Assembly: GCA_029204225.1 (NCBI GenBank)
Contig: CM055100.1
Location: forward strand, 7,824,713-7,888,712
DNA: 64,000 nt
Direction: 5' to 3'
Origin: Diphasiastrum complanatum
Lineage: Eukaryota; Streptophyta; Lycopodiopsida; Lycopodiales; Lycopodiaceae
Made by a program: the position numbers and the translations under genes. Below, piece by piece: positions 1-11,218 of the stretch (within the stretch, counting starts at the first letter, position 1; every line of letters starts with the position of its first letter). The notes under the pieces were generated by a model. That model saw nothing but the letters and a program-made list of their open reading frames with translations, made no database searches and was not told where the DNA came from.

Positions 1-248
1 CATTTTGGACCTCCCTTGTGTACCCCCTTGGCACTTGCCTTGCAAAGGCAAGGGTGTGTGTTGAGGTGGGCAAGGCAGCACTTTGGGCTTAAGTCGGTTA
101 GTGATGTTCATAAAAATAGTTAGTCTTAGAAAATGTGCTTAAGAATTCTAGCGTTTTAGGCATTGGTCTTCACTTGTAAAAGGCGGGTCTACTATGTTGT
201 TAAAGCATAGAGTTTTGGCATGAAAACAACTTATTCTTTGGAAGTCGA
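1..248. other. Unassigned left flank
   Basis: No ORF, RNA or repeat boundary is recognised here. It is the DNA into which Copia-A inserted, whose LTR begins at 249. Confidence 0.4.
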
Positions 249-979
249 TGTTGGGAAAATGGAGGGAGAGAAGTGAGTCGGTTCGACAAGTCGAAGACTG
301 TAAGCGACTTATTCGAGCGCAGTGGAATAGTTCTCCTTTCCTAATGCATGACTACGCGTGTCAATATTGAACAAAACATAACGACAGAAACATTCAATCT
401 TTTAGCAACTAACTTTGAAATCGCTAGCCATAAAGTGATTTCGTAGCCAAACAATGAAGTATTGAATTATCGGACAAAACAATAAGAGATTTGTCAATCA
501 CAAATTATTATAGAGATGCATACATTCTGAAATGATACTGAAGGCAATAAGAGAAGATTGATTCAGTAAGTAGCATGTACAAATCAAATGATGCTGAGCA
601 CAAGACAATTGCAGATAGAAACCGCGTACTCTAAGTTATCTCTGAGTAATTGAAAATTCTGTCAGTAAAGACGAATAGTTATACTGAGCTAAGATAGAAA
701 CTAAGCTTGTAGCTAACTTCTTAACTAAAGAGTCTTTTGATGATCAGCTATTTATACTAAGCAATAACGTGTATCCAATAGGACAGCTATTCAGGTCGCA
801 AATCGCAATAGCCAATTGGTCGTAATGCGTTGGCATCCATCCAGTTAGGACTTCTCGGAAATTTACTTGCTAAACGGTTAGGGCAAGTCTTTAGCTTCAG
901 TTCAAGTGGAACAATAACTATCTTTCATCAACATGGCCGAAGTCTTCAACTTTCATCGGAGACGTCGATATGTCGGATG
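249..979 (-). mobile_element. Copia-A LTR, first part (split by Copia-B)
   Basis: This stretch begins TGTTGGGAAAATGGAGG and aligns by eye with the LTR at 62066-63097, including shared words around gcatgactac and gagcaaaac/gaacaaaac. The LTR is interrupted after 979 by Copia-B and resumes at 7072. The element lies on the minus strand, because RNase H-end coding sequence follows the other LTR end at 7228. The total rejoined length of about 887 bp compares with 1032 bp for the related LTR. The two LTR copies belong to one family but are clearly diverged. Confidence 0.75.
975..979. repeat. Target-site duplication GGATG (left)
   Basis: The five bases GGATG lie directly before the LTR at 980 and directly after the partner LTR at 7067-7071. 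This is the 5-bp duplication expected of a Copia integrase, and it fixes the ends of Copia-B. Confidence 0.9.
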
Positions 980-1868
980 TGTAGGAAAAATAGTAATTAT
1001 TCTTTCACAGAGAACACGATGAAAGTTTGAATAAATCAAACTAATATCAGTGCTTTCAATTGGGTTTGTATCTGATCTATGTACTAATAGAACAGTATTA
1101 GCTCTGATTGAATATGCGTGCGGAAATTATATGCGGAAGTAAGAGACAACTTAAGACAATTTTTAAACAATAAGAAACTATTGATCAAAAAACGAATTTT
1201 TATAACTTTAAATCTGAATCATCAACATACATCTCTTGCTGACTTATCTCGCTATTGTGTCTCTGATTGAGTCAGTTACAACGAGTAGTGCACATGTATT
1301 TATATTGCTACATGATAGGTCTTTTGGCCTTTTATTTACAGGTCTTTTGGCCTTTATAAGTTGTAACAGTAGATATCTAACCGTTTACGACGGTTGATAT
1401 TCAAATAGATGCTCTGCTTCTAAGGTTAAATGAATTTTGTTCACGAATTATTCATGACAGTCTATCTCTTTGTCTCAACTTCGTGTTTCGCGAATTATTC
1501 GCGACATTTTTGTCTTTCGCGAATTGTTCACCACAGATGACAACTTTGAGCTTTAAGAAGAAATTCGAAATATTTCGCGAACTGTTCGCGACAGTTTCGC
1601 GACATCTGAGGTTTGAACAAGAAACAGAATATTTCGCGACAAGGTTCTGTTCGCGAATCTTTCGAGCTTCAACAAGAAAGCCACGAGCTTTTACTAGAAA
1701 TTGTTTCGCGAATCTTTCGAGTTGACTGCACGATAAATTTCGTTAATCTTTCGAGTTGGTCACGAATAGAAATGTTTCGAGTTCGCGTTTGTTTCTTTCT
1801 CATCCTTTGTCAAGTAAACTGCGCACTTTGTTAGTAGAATCGAGATCTGTCTGATTAGGTGTTCTACA
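980..1868 (-). repeat. Copia-B 3' LTR
   Basis: The LTR starts TGTAGGAAAAATAG and ends GTTCTACA on the plus strand (TG...CA). Its partner is 6174-7066. It includes an unusual array of TTCGCGA words between about 1485 and 1712. Confidence 0.9.
1485..1712. promoter_or_regulatory. TTCGCGA palindrome array in LTR
   Basis: The word TCGCGA, usually as TTCGCGAA or TTCGCGAC, occurs about nine times in roughly 230 bp. The homologous part of the other LTR (about 6630-6870) carries the same array with several sites changed to TCGTGA or TTGCGA-type words, as expected for C-to-T decay. A role as an enhancer, for example loosely E2F-like, is inference only. Confidence 0.5.
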
Positions 1869-1886
1869 GCTCCCTCTCAAAGTGGG
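1869..1886 (-). other. Copia-B polypurine tract
   Basis: The minus strand reads CTTTGAGAGGGAGC directly before the 3' LTR, the expected plus-strand primer for LTR retrotransposon replication. Confidence 0.8.
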
Positions 1887-3632
1887 CAGTTGGAGTAACC
1901 CCAATTTTCTTCACTGCTTCTCGAGCAAAGCTTTATTGAGTGGCTTCGTAAAGATATCAACTGTCATTTCCTCTGTGGGTATGAAGACTGTCTTCAATGT
2001 CTTCTTCTCGACTAAGTCCCAAATCACATGATATTTGATAGCTATGTGCTTCGTTTTTTAGTGAAATACAAGATCTTTCGTAAGATAGATTGCCGAAGTG
2101 TTGTCCATTAACAAGACATAAGGTTCATAAATAGATTCATCAAATCCTTCCAACATCTGTTTGACCCAGATCAGCTCGTTTGTCATCTTGGCTGCTGCTA
2201 CATATTCCGCTTCACATGAAGATTGAGCTATTGTTGTTTGCTTTTTGCTTATCCAGAGTATGGTTGCGCCAGATGCTAGAGTACAACCTCATGAAATACT
2301 TTTGCTATCATCCTTCATGGATGCCCAACTTGCGTCACTGTAAGACTCGATGTGAAATCCAACCTCCTTCGAATAACACAGTCCATAGTCTTTCGTTTCT
2401 TGGAGATATTGTAGTACTCTCTTTGCCAACTTCCAATGCAACGATCCTGGGTTCTAATTATATTGGCTCAGCCTGTATACTGCAAACTCTATATCAGGTC
2501 TAGTGTTGTCTGCTAGATATAACAATGATCCAATCAGCCCACGATAGGGTGTTTTGGTTATTCGTTCCTCTTCCTTGAGAGTTTGCGGACAATCTGCCTT
2601 GTTCAATATTGTTCCAGGTATCATGGGAGTATGCACACCTTTGCATTCGAGCATGTTGAAGTCTTCAATGATCTTTTGAGTGTATTTTTGTTGGTGAAGA
2701 TACAACTTACCACCTTCAAAGTCTCTCACGATCTACAAGCCTAGATAGATTTTAGCTTTTCCTAGGTCAGCGATCTCAAATATTTCAGAAATAACTCTTT
2801 TGACATCTGAAATTAACTTATCTCTTCTTGAGAAGATAAGTGTGTCATCAACATAGACAGCTAGAATGATTATTTCATTTTGGACATGCTTGATATAGAC
2901 ATTTGACTCAGCAAATAGAGGTTTGAAGTCTAAGGAACGTAGTGCTTCGTCCTTCTTTCTATACCATTATCTGGCTGCTTGTTTCAGACCATAGATACTT
3001 TTATTCATGTGACATCTGTATCTTGGATATTCTTGGCTTACAAAACCAGGTGGTTGGTCCATGAATAAGTCTTCTTCCAATTCTGCGTGCAAGAAAGCAG
3101 TCTTTTCATCCACGATATGGATTTTCAGATCATGAGCCACTGCATACGCGAATAACAAGCGAATTGATGTATGTTTGACTACCGGTGAGAAAGTATCAGT
3201 GTAGTCGATCCGATACTTCTGTGAAAATCCTTTAGCAACTAACCTTGCTTTGTATCTGATGTTTTTTTCATCAAGACTTGTTTTGACCTTGTAGATCCAC
3301 TTGCATTTGACTGATTTCCTTCCATCAAGAATAGGCGCAATTGTCCATACATTGCTCTTATACATGGATGACATTTCATCCTCCATTGCTTGAATCCAGC
3401 GATCTTTATTTGGTCCATCAACAGCTTCCTTGAATGTTTGAGGTTCGTCAGAGAAACCACAAAATTTGATGGTTGTATTTAAAACATCCTGATTATACCT
3501 TTCTAGTGGTTTTCGTTGTCTGTCAGATCTTCTCACATGTGGTTTCGAGTTCGATTCTGCAGGTTTTGAGTTCGATTCTGATTTGAGCTTTTCTGCTGGA
3601 ATTTGAACTAGCGATTCGAGTCTGTCAAGCAC
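1887..3632 (-). pseudogene. Copia-B reverse transcriptase and RNase H (broken)
   Basis: Read right to left, 3632-2967 carries the start of a Copia RT: an acidic linker, then WIQAMEDEM, KCKWIYKVK, YKARLVAKGF, TFSPVVKHTSIR, and FMDQPPGF. The RT catalytic motif YVDD lies at about 2846-2857, followed by GSLLYLADNTRPDI. RNase H follows with SYSDASW, SSCEAEYVAA, LMDNTSAI and DIFTKPLNKALLEKQ, ending near 1890. Stops and frame changes at about 2963, 2735 and 2450 separate the pieces. The usual RT motif QMDVKTAFLNGEL reads as HIVDEKTAFLHAEL, so at least one core position is altered. This copy cannot make active enzyme. Confidence 0.88.
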
Positions 3633-3668
3633 TCAATCTTGACCTCTCTCTGAATCTGGTAATTCTCT

Positions 3669-4522
3669 TTAATCTTCTGCTTGTTTTTCTTCTGTTGTCG
3701 TTGGTAGCTCATTATAGTTTTTGAGAACTTCATAGCCGACTAGATCATTGTCTGCTATGTATTTCAACTCATCAAATTTGACATCTCGAACAACTTTTAT
3801 CGTACCAGTTTCAGGTACATAGACACGATAATATGACAGATGTAACTTGAACCCTACCAGAAAATTTTGTTTTGTCTTTTCATCGAGTTTCTTTCTCAGC
3901 TTATCTGGTATATGCATATACACCACGCATCCAAATGTCCGAACATGTGCAAGATTTGGCTTTGACTTCCACCATATCTCATCAGGAGTTTTATCCAATA
4001 TTCAAGATTTCAGAATACGGTTTTGAAGATAATTTGATGTAGCCACTACTTCTGCCCACAACTGTTTTGGTGCTTTCGCATGAGCCATCATACACCTAGT
4101 AGCTTCCATAAGTATACGATTCCTTCGTTCAGCTATTCCATTGTGCTGAGGTGTGTATGATGCAATCTTTGTATGCATAATACCTCGATCAGTACAGTAA
4201 GCCTTGAATTCATTGGAAATGTACTCACCTCCATGATCTATGCAGAACTGCTTTAGCTTTTTGCATGTCTGCTTCTCAGCCCAATTCGTATACTCAACGA
4301 ATTTTTCAAAAGCTTCAGATTTGGTACGAATAAAGTATACCATAGCGAACTTGTTGAAGTCATCAATAAACGTAATGAAGTACTTTGCATCACCCAACAA
4401 CAATACTCCGAATGGTCCACAAATATCTGAATGCACAATTTCAAGTACCTTAGTTGCTTTATAAACATCCTTATTTAAAGGTGTTCTAGTCATCTTGCCT
4501 TTAAGACAAGATTCGCAGGTAG
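3669..4522 (-). pseudogene. Copia-B integrase (broken)
   Basis: The catalytic core lies on the minus strand at 4493-4002, with the three acidic residues still visible: D in HSDICGP, D in CIDHGGEY and E in GIAERRNR. The C-terminal part continues in another frame at 3998-3669 with DEIWWKSKPNLAHVRTFGC and a KQNFLVGF motif, typical of Copia integrase. The frame break near 4000 and an upstream stop at about 4522 disable it. It lies between protease and RT, the order that defines Ty1/Copia. Confidence 0.88.
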
Positions 4523-4523
4523 T

Positions 4524-6092
4524 TCAAATATCTCTACTTGTGATTTCGACTCCTTGAATTCTCTGACTTTTGTTGGCTTGGTACAAGGCTTCCATGTTCA
4601 TGTGACATAGCCTCTTGTGCCACAGTATATCTGTTGATTCCCGAGTTTGATTGACTTGTTCGATTCTAGTTCGAATGTTCAGGTGATATAAATTTCCTTC
4701 TATGTTGTCTTTAGCAACCAAGTTATTAGAATCTTCCTTGAACAGTTTACAAGAGTTCTTCGTGAAGGTTACTAACATGTCTGTATCGACTATCTTAGCT
4801 ACAGATAGAAGATCTTTATCAAGAGTAGGGACATAGAGAACTTCCTCTAATTTTTTGTCTCCATGATTTGTGTCCAGCCATAATACGCCAGTTCCATCAA
4901 TCACGTGTTTAGAACAGTCTCCAAGTATAATAAATCTCGAATAGTTCGTCTTCTTGTACTCAGAAAAAATTTGTTTCGAGAAAACAAAATGTGAGGTGGC
5001 TCCCGAATAAAGTACCACTTCTCGAATTGAATTACATGAACAACATAGATCAACACTAACATAAGCTGTTGAGTTCCTTGTTGCCATGTCTTCTGCTGCT
5101 CTGGAACATTCTGCTTTGTCTTCGACATAGTTTGAATCTGAAGGTTCGCTTTGATTCTGCTCCTTTCTTTTTTTGGGATTCTGATAACAGGCTACTACTG
5201 CATGACCCCATTTATGACAATGAATACATTCAATCTTTGGATTTAATCAACACTTTCTTCTGTGTGACCTGATCTTCTGCATCTGTTGTGGATCTTCTTA
5301 TCACCATAATTCTTCTATTTTTTTTCCAGATTGTTGATCATTAGTCTTAGACTCATTCTTTTTAGATGACTCCCTCTTAAACTTAGACTTCTTAGAAGAT
5401 TTATTCTTCTGAGTAAATAGAGCATTTTCGAAATCACCATTGTCATCATAGCGTTCACGAGCTTCTACTTCCTCCTTAACTCCGTCTATTGTCTTTTGAA
5501 GTGCATTGTCGCATCTTTCGCCATTAAGGTTCTTGTTGTGTGGAATGACCTGGGTAGGGCTCGAAGAAAATAACTAAGTTGTTTTTCCTTTGAAATTGTA
5601 TTTTCTACATCAGAATTCTACAAGGAAATAAACAGATCTTTAATCTTTCACACGAATGTGTTCAAGTCTTTGTCGTCCCATTGTAGGTAAGTTAATTGGT
5701 CTTCCAAGAACATGATCTGATTACGAGATCGAGTCTCATTTTTGGTTTTTGCAATTCTTCTCATAAATCTTTTGCGTTCGAAATTGATGTAAGATCTAGT
5801 ATTATATTGTCATGCACTGAAGACGCAATAATTGCTATAGCTTTGTCATTTTTTAAACTCCATTCTCAAAGTTCTTTGCCAGGAGTAGCTATTGGCTTCT
5901 ACCCATTGCCATAGACCTTCGCCCTTCGATAAAAGTGAAGTCTTTAATTTCCAAATCAGGTAGTTTGAACCTTCTGGATCCAAGATCGTGAATAACCTCC
6001 AGATAGCGGCTTGCTGATGGATGTATGAAGAATGCTGACAGGGATGATTTGATTCGTTCTGATATTATTGTATCAGTTTTGAACCTATACAC
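4524..6092 (-). pseudogene. Copia-B gag and protease (broken)
   Basis: The gag N-terminus lies at about 6092-5890. UBN2-type gag text such as EDQLTYLQWDDKD is near 5690 and RALPRSFHTTRT is near 5550, both close to the same motifs in Copia-C. A CCHC knuckle (CHKWGHAVVAC) lies at about 5235-5190. The protease region at 5087-4524 has YSGATSHFV where functional copies read DSGA, so the catalytic Asp is lost. The GAG-pre-integrase motif ILWHKRLCHMN is at about 4620. Several stops and frame changes interrupt the ORF. Confidence 0.85.
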
Positions 6093-6173
6093 TCTGATAC
6101 CACTATATCAGATTTAATTCTGTATGCTCTGATACCACTGTATCAGATTTAATTTTGTATTCTCTGATACCAC
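6090..6173 (-). repeat. Triplicated Copia primer-binding site
   Basis: The word CTCTGATACCACT occurs three times, at about 6092, 6128 and 6163. They are spaced by a roughly 36-bp unit containing TATCAGATTTAATT. The copy nearest the LTR is the functional position. On the minus strand each reads TGGTATCAGAG, complementary to the 3' end of initiator tRNA-Met. Confidence 0.85.
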
Positions 6174-7066
6174 TGTAGGAAAAATAGTAATTATTCTTTC
6201 ACAGAGAAAATGATGAAAGTTTGAATAAATCAAACTAATATCAGTGTTTTCAATCGGGTTTGTATCTGATCTATTTACTAATAGAACATTATTAGCTCTG
6301 ATTGAATATGCGTGCGAAAATTATATGCGGAAGTAAGAGACAACTTAAGACAATAAGAAAATATTGATCAAAAAACGAATTTTTATAACTTTGAATCTGA
6401 ATTATCAATATACATCTCTTGCTAACTTATCTCGTTGTTGTGTCTCTGATTGAGTGAGTTAAAAAAAGTAGTGCACATGTATTTATATTGCTACAGGACA
6501 AGTCTTTTGACCTTTTATTTACAAGTCTTTTGGTCTTTTAATGTTGTAACAATAGATATCTAGTCGTTTATGACGATTGATATTCAAATAGACGCTCTGT
6601 ATCCAGGGTCGAAGAGATAGACTGTCGCGAATTATTTGCGATAGTCTATCTCTTCGTCTCAGCTTCTGTTTCGCGAATTATTCGCGACACTTGTCTCTTC
6701 GCGACAATTTTGTCTTTTGCGAATTGTTCGTGACAGATAACAACTTTGAGCTTTAAGAAGGAATTCAGAATATTTCGCGAACTGTTCGTGACAGTTTCGT
6801 GACATCTGAGGTTTGAACAAAAAATAGAATATTTTGCGACAAGATTCTGTTCGCAAATCTTTTGAGCTTCAACAAGAAAGCCACGAGCTTCTACAAGAAA
6901 CTGCTGCGAATCTTTCAAGTTGACCGCAAGATAAATTGCGCAAATCTTTTGAGTTGGTCACAAATAGAAATGTTTCGAGTTCGCGTTCATTTCTTTCTCA
7001 TCCTTTGTCAAGTAAACTGCACACTTTGTTATCAGAATCGAGATCTGTCTGATCAGGTGTTCTACA
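6174..7066 (-). repeat. Copia-B 5' LTR
   Basis: This 893-bp partner of 980-1868 shares both termini and most internal sequence, with many substitutions. It is followed at 7067 by the GGATG duplication. Confidence 0.9.
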
Positions 7067-7071
7067 GGATG

Positions 7072-7352
7072 ATGTCCGATATGTCAGAGCCACATGTGAG
7101 CGATTCTCGAGTATTTCTGCAGATTGTGTAGAAACACGTATAAAACTGCAAAATTGGATAATAGCGTGGATGAAGATTAAAGATCGATTATTCGGTTTAA
7201 CCACTCCGATAGTAGAATAATGCAACACTCCTCCTTAATCTGAATCCATGAATGCTTTCACGTTCAAACTTAGTTCTGCACAAAATTTTCTGTGTGCATC
7301 CAGGCTTAATGCTTTAGTCAAAATATACGTTGTCATATCTTGTATTCAACTA
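7072..7352 (-). mobile_element. Copia-A: LTR remainder plus RNase H end
   Basis: The rest of the split Copia-A LTR runs to 7227 (ending CAACA). It is followed by a purine tract on the minus strand and about 120 bp matching the 3' end of the family's pol, compared with 63098-63220 (shared words include tccatgaa, tgcacaaaat and tgctttagt/tgctttcgt). Similarity stops near 7352, so the rest of the internal region is deleted. Confidence 0.75.
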
Positions 7353-7385
7353 TAAAGTCCTAAACCAAGAATCCTATTCTAAACA

Positions 7386-8579
7386 TGCCAAAACAAGCAA
7401 CTACAAAAGGTAATGATGGTGGACAAACCAACCCAACCAATCCTAGATCGAACGGATCTAGCCCCCAAGCTATGGATCAATCTCAAAGAGGAACGAGGCA
7501 TCATACTAGTACAAGGAGATATAACTATATTAGTAGTCATAGCGAGTGCCGAGAATTATGAGACTTCCAAGTTAGCACGTAAAAGACGTTCTACCAGACG
7601 AACTCGAAAGTCTAAGCATAACTCCAACGACAGTCAAGACGAATCTAAATCTGAATCCAGTTCAAGTTCTTCCAGTTCCAATTCTGATTCTAGTGATTCA
7701 TCCGATACAGAAATGAATGATACCGACTGAAGAAAGAAACAAAAGTCCAAATGAAAAGAAGATGGTAAAAACCATGAGGATAAGTCTTCGACCTCTAAAG
7801 TTGAAAAGTAGTGGAAAAGTAAGCAAATAGACGAGATGACCAGCAACACAGAGTTGTTGTCTGAGCGAAATCCATCTCTGGAGGCAGAAAACTAGAAGTT
7901 GAATGAGCGAAACCACTCTTTGGGTAGACTACTCCAGAAAGCTAATGACGAAGCCCAGTCATTAGAAGATACCAATAAGGCACTTCAAGCCAAATATGCA
8001 GAATTGCAGAAAAATTTTGATTCATTGGCAGCCGAACTCAATAAGGTCAGGGCAGAAAAAAATTCTCTCCAGACCAAGCTTCATGACGAAGGCCTCAAGA
8101 AAATAAAGACAGAAACTGCCTTACAGCTATGCAGCAGCTCTAGACTAATTCAGATAGATTCGTCGAAGCTGCAGTCTCTCCAAGATCAGATGCTGAAAAA
8201 TTTTTGAGTCGAGTTTCTAATGCCACTCGAGAACGACAAAGCACTTGTCGAGGAGAAACTTGCTGAGCTGAAGGAGTTATCATCTGAAACGACTTGCTCC
8301 GGGCCAGATGCACATGAAGAGTATTCGTAGACCTTGGAGAAGATTGATGAGTTGACAAAGCAGCTCTAGGAAACCCGAAACTGTACAGGAGTGGCAGATA
8401 ACCTGGAGTATGTAGAGGCCTGTATAAAGATTTTTTATCTACAGAAGGAGGTATCAGACCTCAAGCAGCAGCCCGAAGACCAAAAGCTTGTTGCAAATAT
8501 CCACAGGTGTTTGCGGGAAAAAGACCTCTTTTTCAAGTTATTTTTGATGAAAAATTGTCGCCGCGCGCTATTACGCTGA
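7386..8579 (+). pseudogene. Gypsy gag-like coiled-coil protein with stops
   Basis: One frame runs from 7413 to 8579 and is broken only by single stop codons. From about 7525 it matches the Gypsy-3 gag at 52.4 kb, with ASAENYETSKLARKR against ASAKNFGTSKLARKR. A Ser/Asp-rich stretch follows, then about 250 residues of strong heptad-like coiled coil (for example LQAKYAELQKNFDSLAAEL). Several stops lie where CAG to TAG or CGA to TGA would restore a plausible residue, for example before ETRNCTG and TLEKIDEL. The coiled coil extends further than in the 52-kb copy. No protease or RT follows, so this is a remnant. Confidence 0.65.
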
Positions 8580-11218
8580 CACAGAACTGTTAAAAAACAA
8601 CGCGTAAATGGCCCATAATGGCCGGTTGCACTGCTATTAAAATACTGTTCATTTGCTAATTTACGTTGTATGAAAATTCCATTTATGCGGCCTATGCCCC
8701 TAGTTTCCGGGTTTGTCGGGACTAGGAGGTGCCAAGTATTCTCGTAATACAGTAATAGTAATAAAAAACTTGGCCGTGAGCCCATAAAAACTGAAATCGT
8801 AAATAGGACCCAACTTAACTTTGAAATTGCAAGTTGAGACCAAGTTAGGTGTTAAAAACGAATTTGGGCCAGTGCCCTATTTTTAGAGTCAGTTTTTGAA
8901 AAGTCATAAAGAGGTGCCCCATTTCTTGAAGGGGTGCACCTCCAGCCCATTGAGCCCTTACGTATAGGGAGGGGTGTGGGACAGCATTCCCATTGTCATT
9001 GTCATCTTCTTGGAGAAAGAGAGAGAGAGACACACACACATAGGAAAAGCTTGTGGAGAAGGAGGCAAGGAGTAGAATCATTGTGCCTCCCACTTCAGAC
9101 CCTGTCTACTTGCTGTATCTCATCTCCTCTACCCTCATCCTTTTGTTTGATCCCATAGAAGCAAGGAGTAGTAAAGGAGAAGAGGTTGATATGCCTGGTG
9201 CCTTCCACTTTAACTTCTTTGATGGATCTTTGCTGCAAACTACTTTTAATTCATTGCTATTGATCTGTTGGTTGATTTATAGCATTGTGTTTATTCTTTG
9301 GATTATTGTTTGTGAATTGTGAGTTTTTGACATTGCTGTCTCTAACACTTTGTTGCATACTATGAGGATTTGGGAGCCTTCTAACATTGTGTTGCAGGCC
9401 TGTGAAAAAGTTGGAAACTTTGCTGTCTCATTTGCAAGGATTTACTTGCTTGAAGATTTTTGTTTCTGTCTTTACAATCAATATGCATTAGCTACTTGCA
9501 GCACCAATTGTAGATTGTTGTTTGTTTGAGACTTTAAAGCAGTTGTCAAAGATCTGTTGCCTATTCTTTCTTGATCTGTGGTCTGCTGTGGGCTGTGTAT
9601 TTACCTATGATTGTGGAGACTTAGAGAAGTTACATGGTGCTTGATTTGTTAGAACCGAAATTAGCATGAATTCACATTCCAAAGCCATTCTGATTTCTCT
9701 GAGTTTGATGATGAACAAGAAGCACTTTAATTTGTCTAAAGTGTTGACCTTTAGGACATTTGTTATCCATTTCTCTGTAAAGCATTGATTGAAAAGCCTC
9801 CAAATTGTGATCTGAAGTAGCATGTGGAAAGGTTCTTTAGAAGTCGATAGCCATTTCTACGAGGTCTACTGCTACTGTGTTGAGTAAAAGCCCTTACTCT
9901 CTTGCAATAAGGAGAGATGTCAGGTCTGCAGAAGCCATGAGGCTATCATTTATAGTCAGATTGTTAGCCTGTCTGATTGGAAGAATGTCACTTCTGCAAT
10001 GAAAGTTGAAGTGACAAAATCATTTGTTAGATCTATGAGGCACCTGAGGATCCTCCTCTCTGATCTATGGTCATTGAGTCTGTGAAGGAGAGGCCATCGT
10101 TGATGCTCTAAACAACTCTGTTTGCGCCCTGCTCCTGTCTGGTGTGGCCCGTTCCCTGCTCCGCTCCTTATCTCCCTGTCTGCGTTTAGCCTCTGTCTGC
10201 GGCCTCCTGATCTGTCTCGCTCCCCTGCTGTGGCCCGCTCCGCTCATTCCCTTCTGGCTGCCTACAGTGACCACGCTATACCAGCGACATTCTACTTTAC
10301 CTGTGGTTTGCACTCCCTGCTATCTGCGACCTCCCTCTTCTACCTAAACGTTGCCTGTCCACGCTCCTACGCTCTCCTTCCTTTTCCCTGACCCTCATCC
10401 TGCTTGATCTCTGTGCTCCTCTGTGTGGCCCGCTCCCTCCTCCAGTTTGCTCGCTGGCCCCTCGCTTACTTGCTCGCGACTCTGCCTGTGGCTCTGGTCT
10501 GCCAATTTTGTGGCCTATCCCTCTGAATGTCCAGTCACCCAGTTGTGATCTGTTATCAACCTCAAATCTGAGGGCTCTTTATGTTGCTAGAAATTTGACA
10601 CTTGCTGATTAAGGAACAACTAAACCATTGTTATTTATCAATTCTACGGTTGCTCTAAACAAACCTTGAACATATCTTTGAAATCACAAGTGGGTGAAGG
10701 TGACTTTCTACTTGTCCATCGGTGGTCAGGAAGGCCATTTCGTTGTCCCAATAATCGTTGATTGTAAAACTGATTCAAGATTTGGGAACTAACTGTTTGT
10801 TGCAGGTTTTGTTTGCCAAGTTAAAAACGCCCGCAAAAATAGCCGCGTATAGGGAAACACTAAACCTACATCTTGTTTGCTAATTGACTCACTGATTAAT
10901 GCTTGAAGACTTTGTCCATGATTACATAGTAAAACAAAGTGATGTTCGTAGTTCAAGAAATAACGTTGCTTGGATTGAAAGAACTACATTGTTGTTTTAT
11001 TGTTGAACAATAATTGAACTTTGTAAATACTTGCTTCGGCTATCAAGAATCTCTAACAAACAAGGTATAAGCCTATTGATTGGGGGAAATCCTAATAGCC
11101 ATTTTGTAGCCCATCTAGCTGTTTAAAAGCCATGGCTTTCTATAGCGGGCTGGTTCTTGACCATTTCAAAGTTCCTTAGGCTATCTGAAAATTGTCGGTA
11201 GACCGTTAGGAATTTGCC
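8580..11218. other. No gene recognised; C-rich and low-complexity stretch
   Basis: No supported ORF is seen. 9015-9042 has short GA and CA runs. 10100-10520 is a CT- and CG-rich block (many ctccct and gctccc words), unlike its AT-rich surroundings. The block may be part of an old LTR or a captured gene piece; this was not resolved. Confidence 0.4.

Larger units (their letters stand above)
980..7066 (-). mobile_element. Copia-B, complete but decayed Ty1/Copia retrotransposon
   Basis: The element has two LTRs (980-1868 and 6174-7066), a GGATG target duplication, a PBS matching initiator tRNA-Met next to the right LTR, and a purine tract next to the left LTR, so it reads right to left. The gene order gag, protease, integrase, reverse transcriptase, RNase H is that of Ty1/Copia. 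All reading frames are broken by stops and frameshifts, and the protease active-site Asp is replaced. It sits inside the LTR of Copia-A, so it is the younger of the two. The LTRs differ at many positions, so the insertion is not recent. Confidence 0.92.

Noticed and set aside
1483-1834. ORFs in the Copia-B LTR
   Set aside because: They fall inside an LTR and the partner LTR does not keep the same frame.
10122-10391. Pro/Arg/Ser-rich ORFs on both strands in the C-rich block
   Set aside because: Composition-driven open frames in low-complexity DNA.
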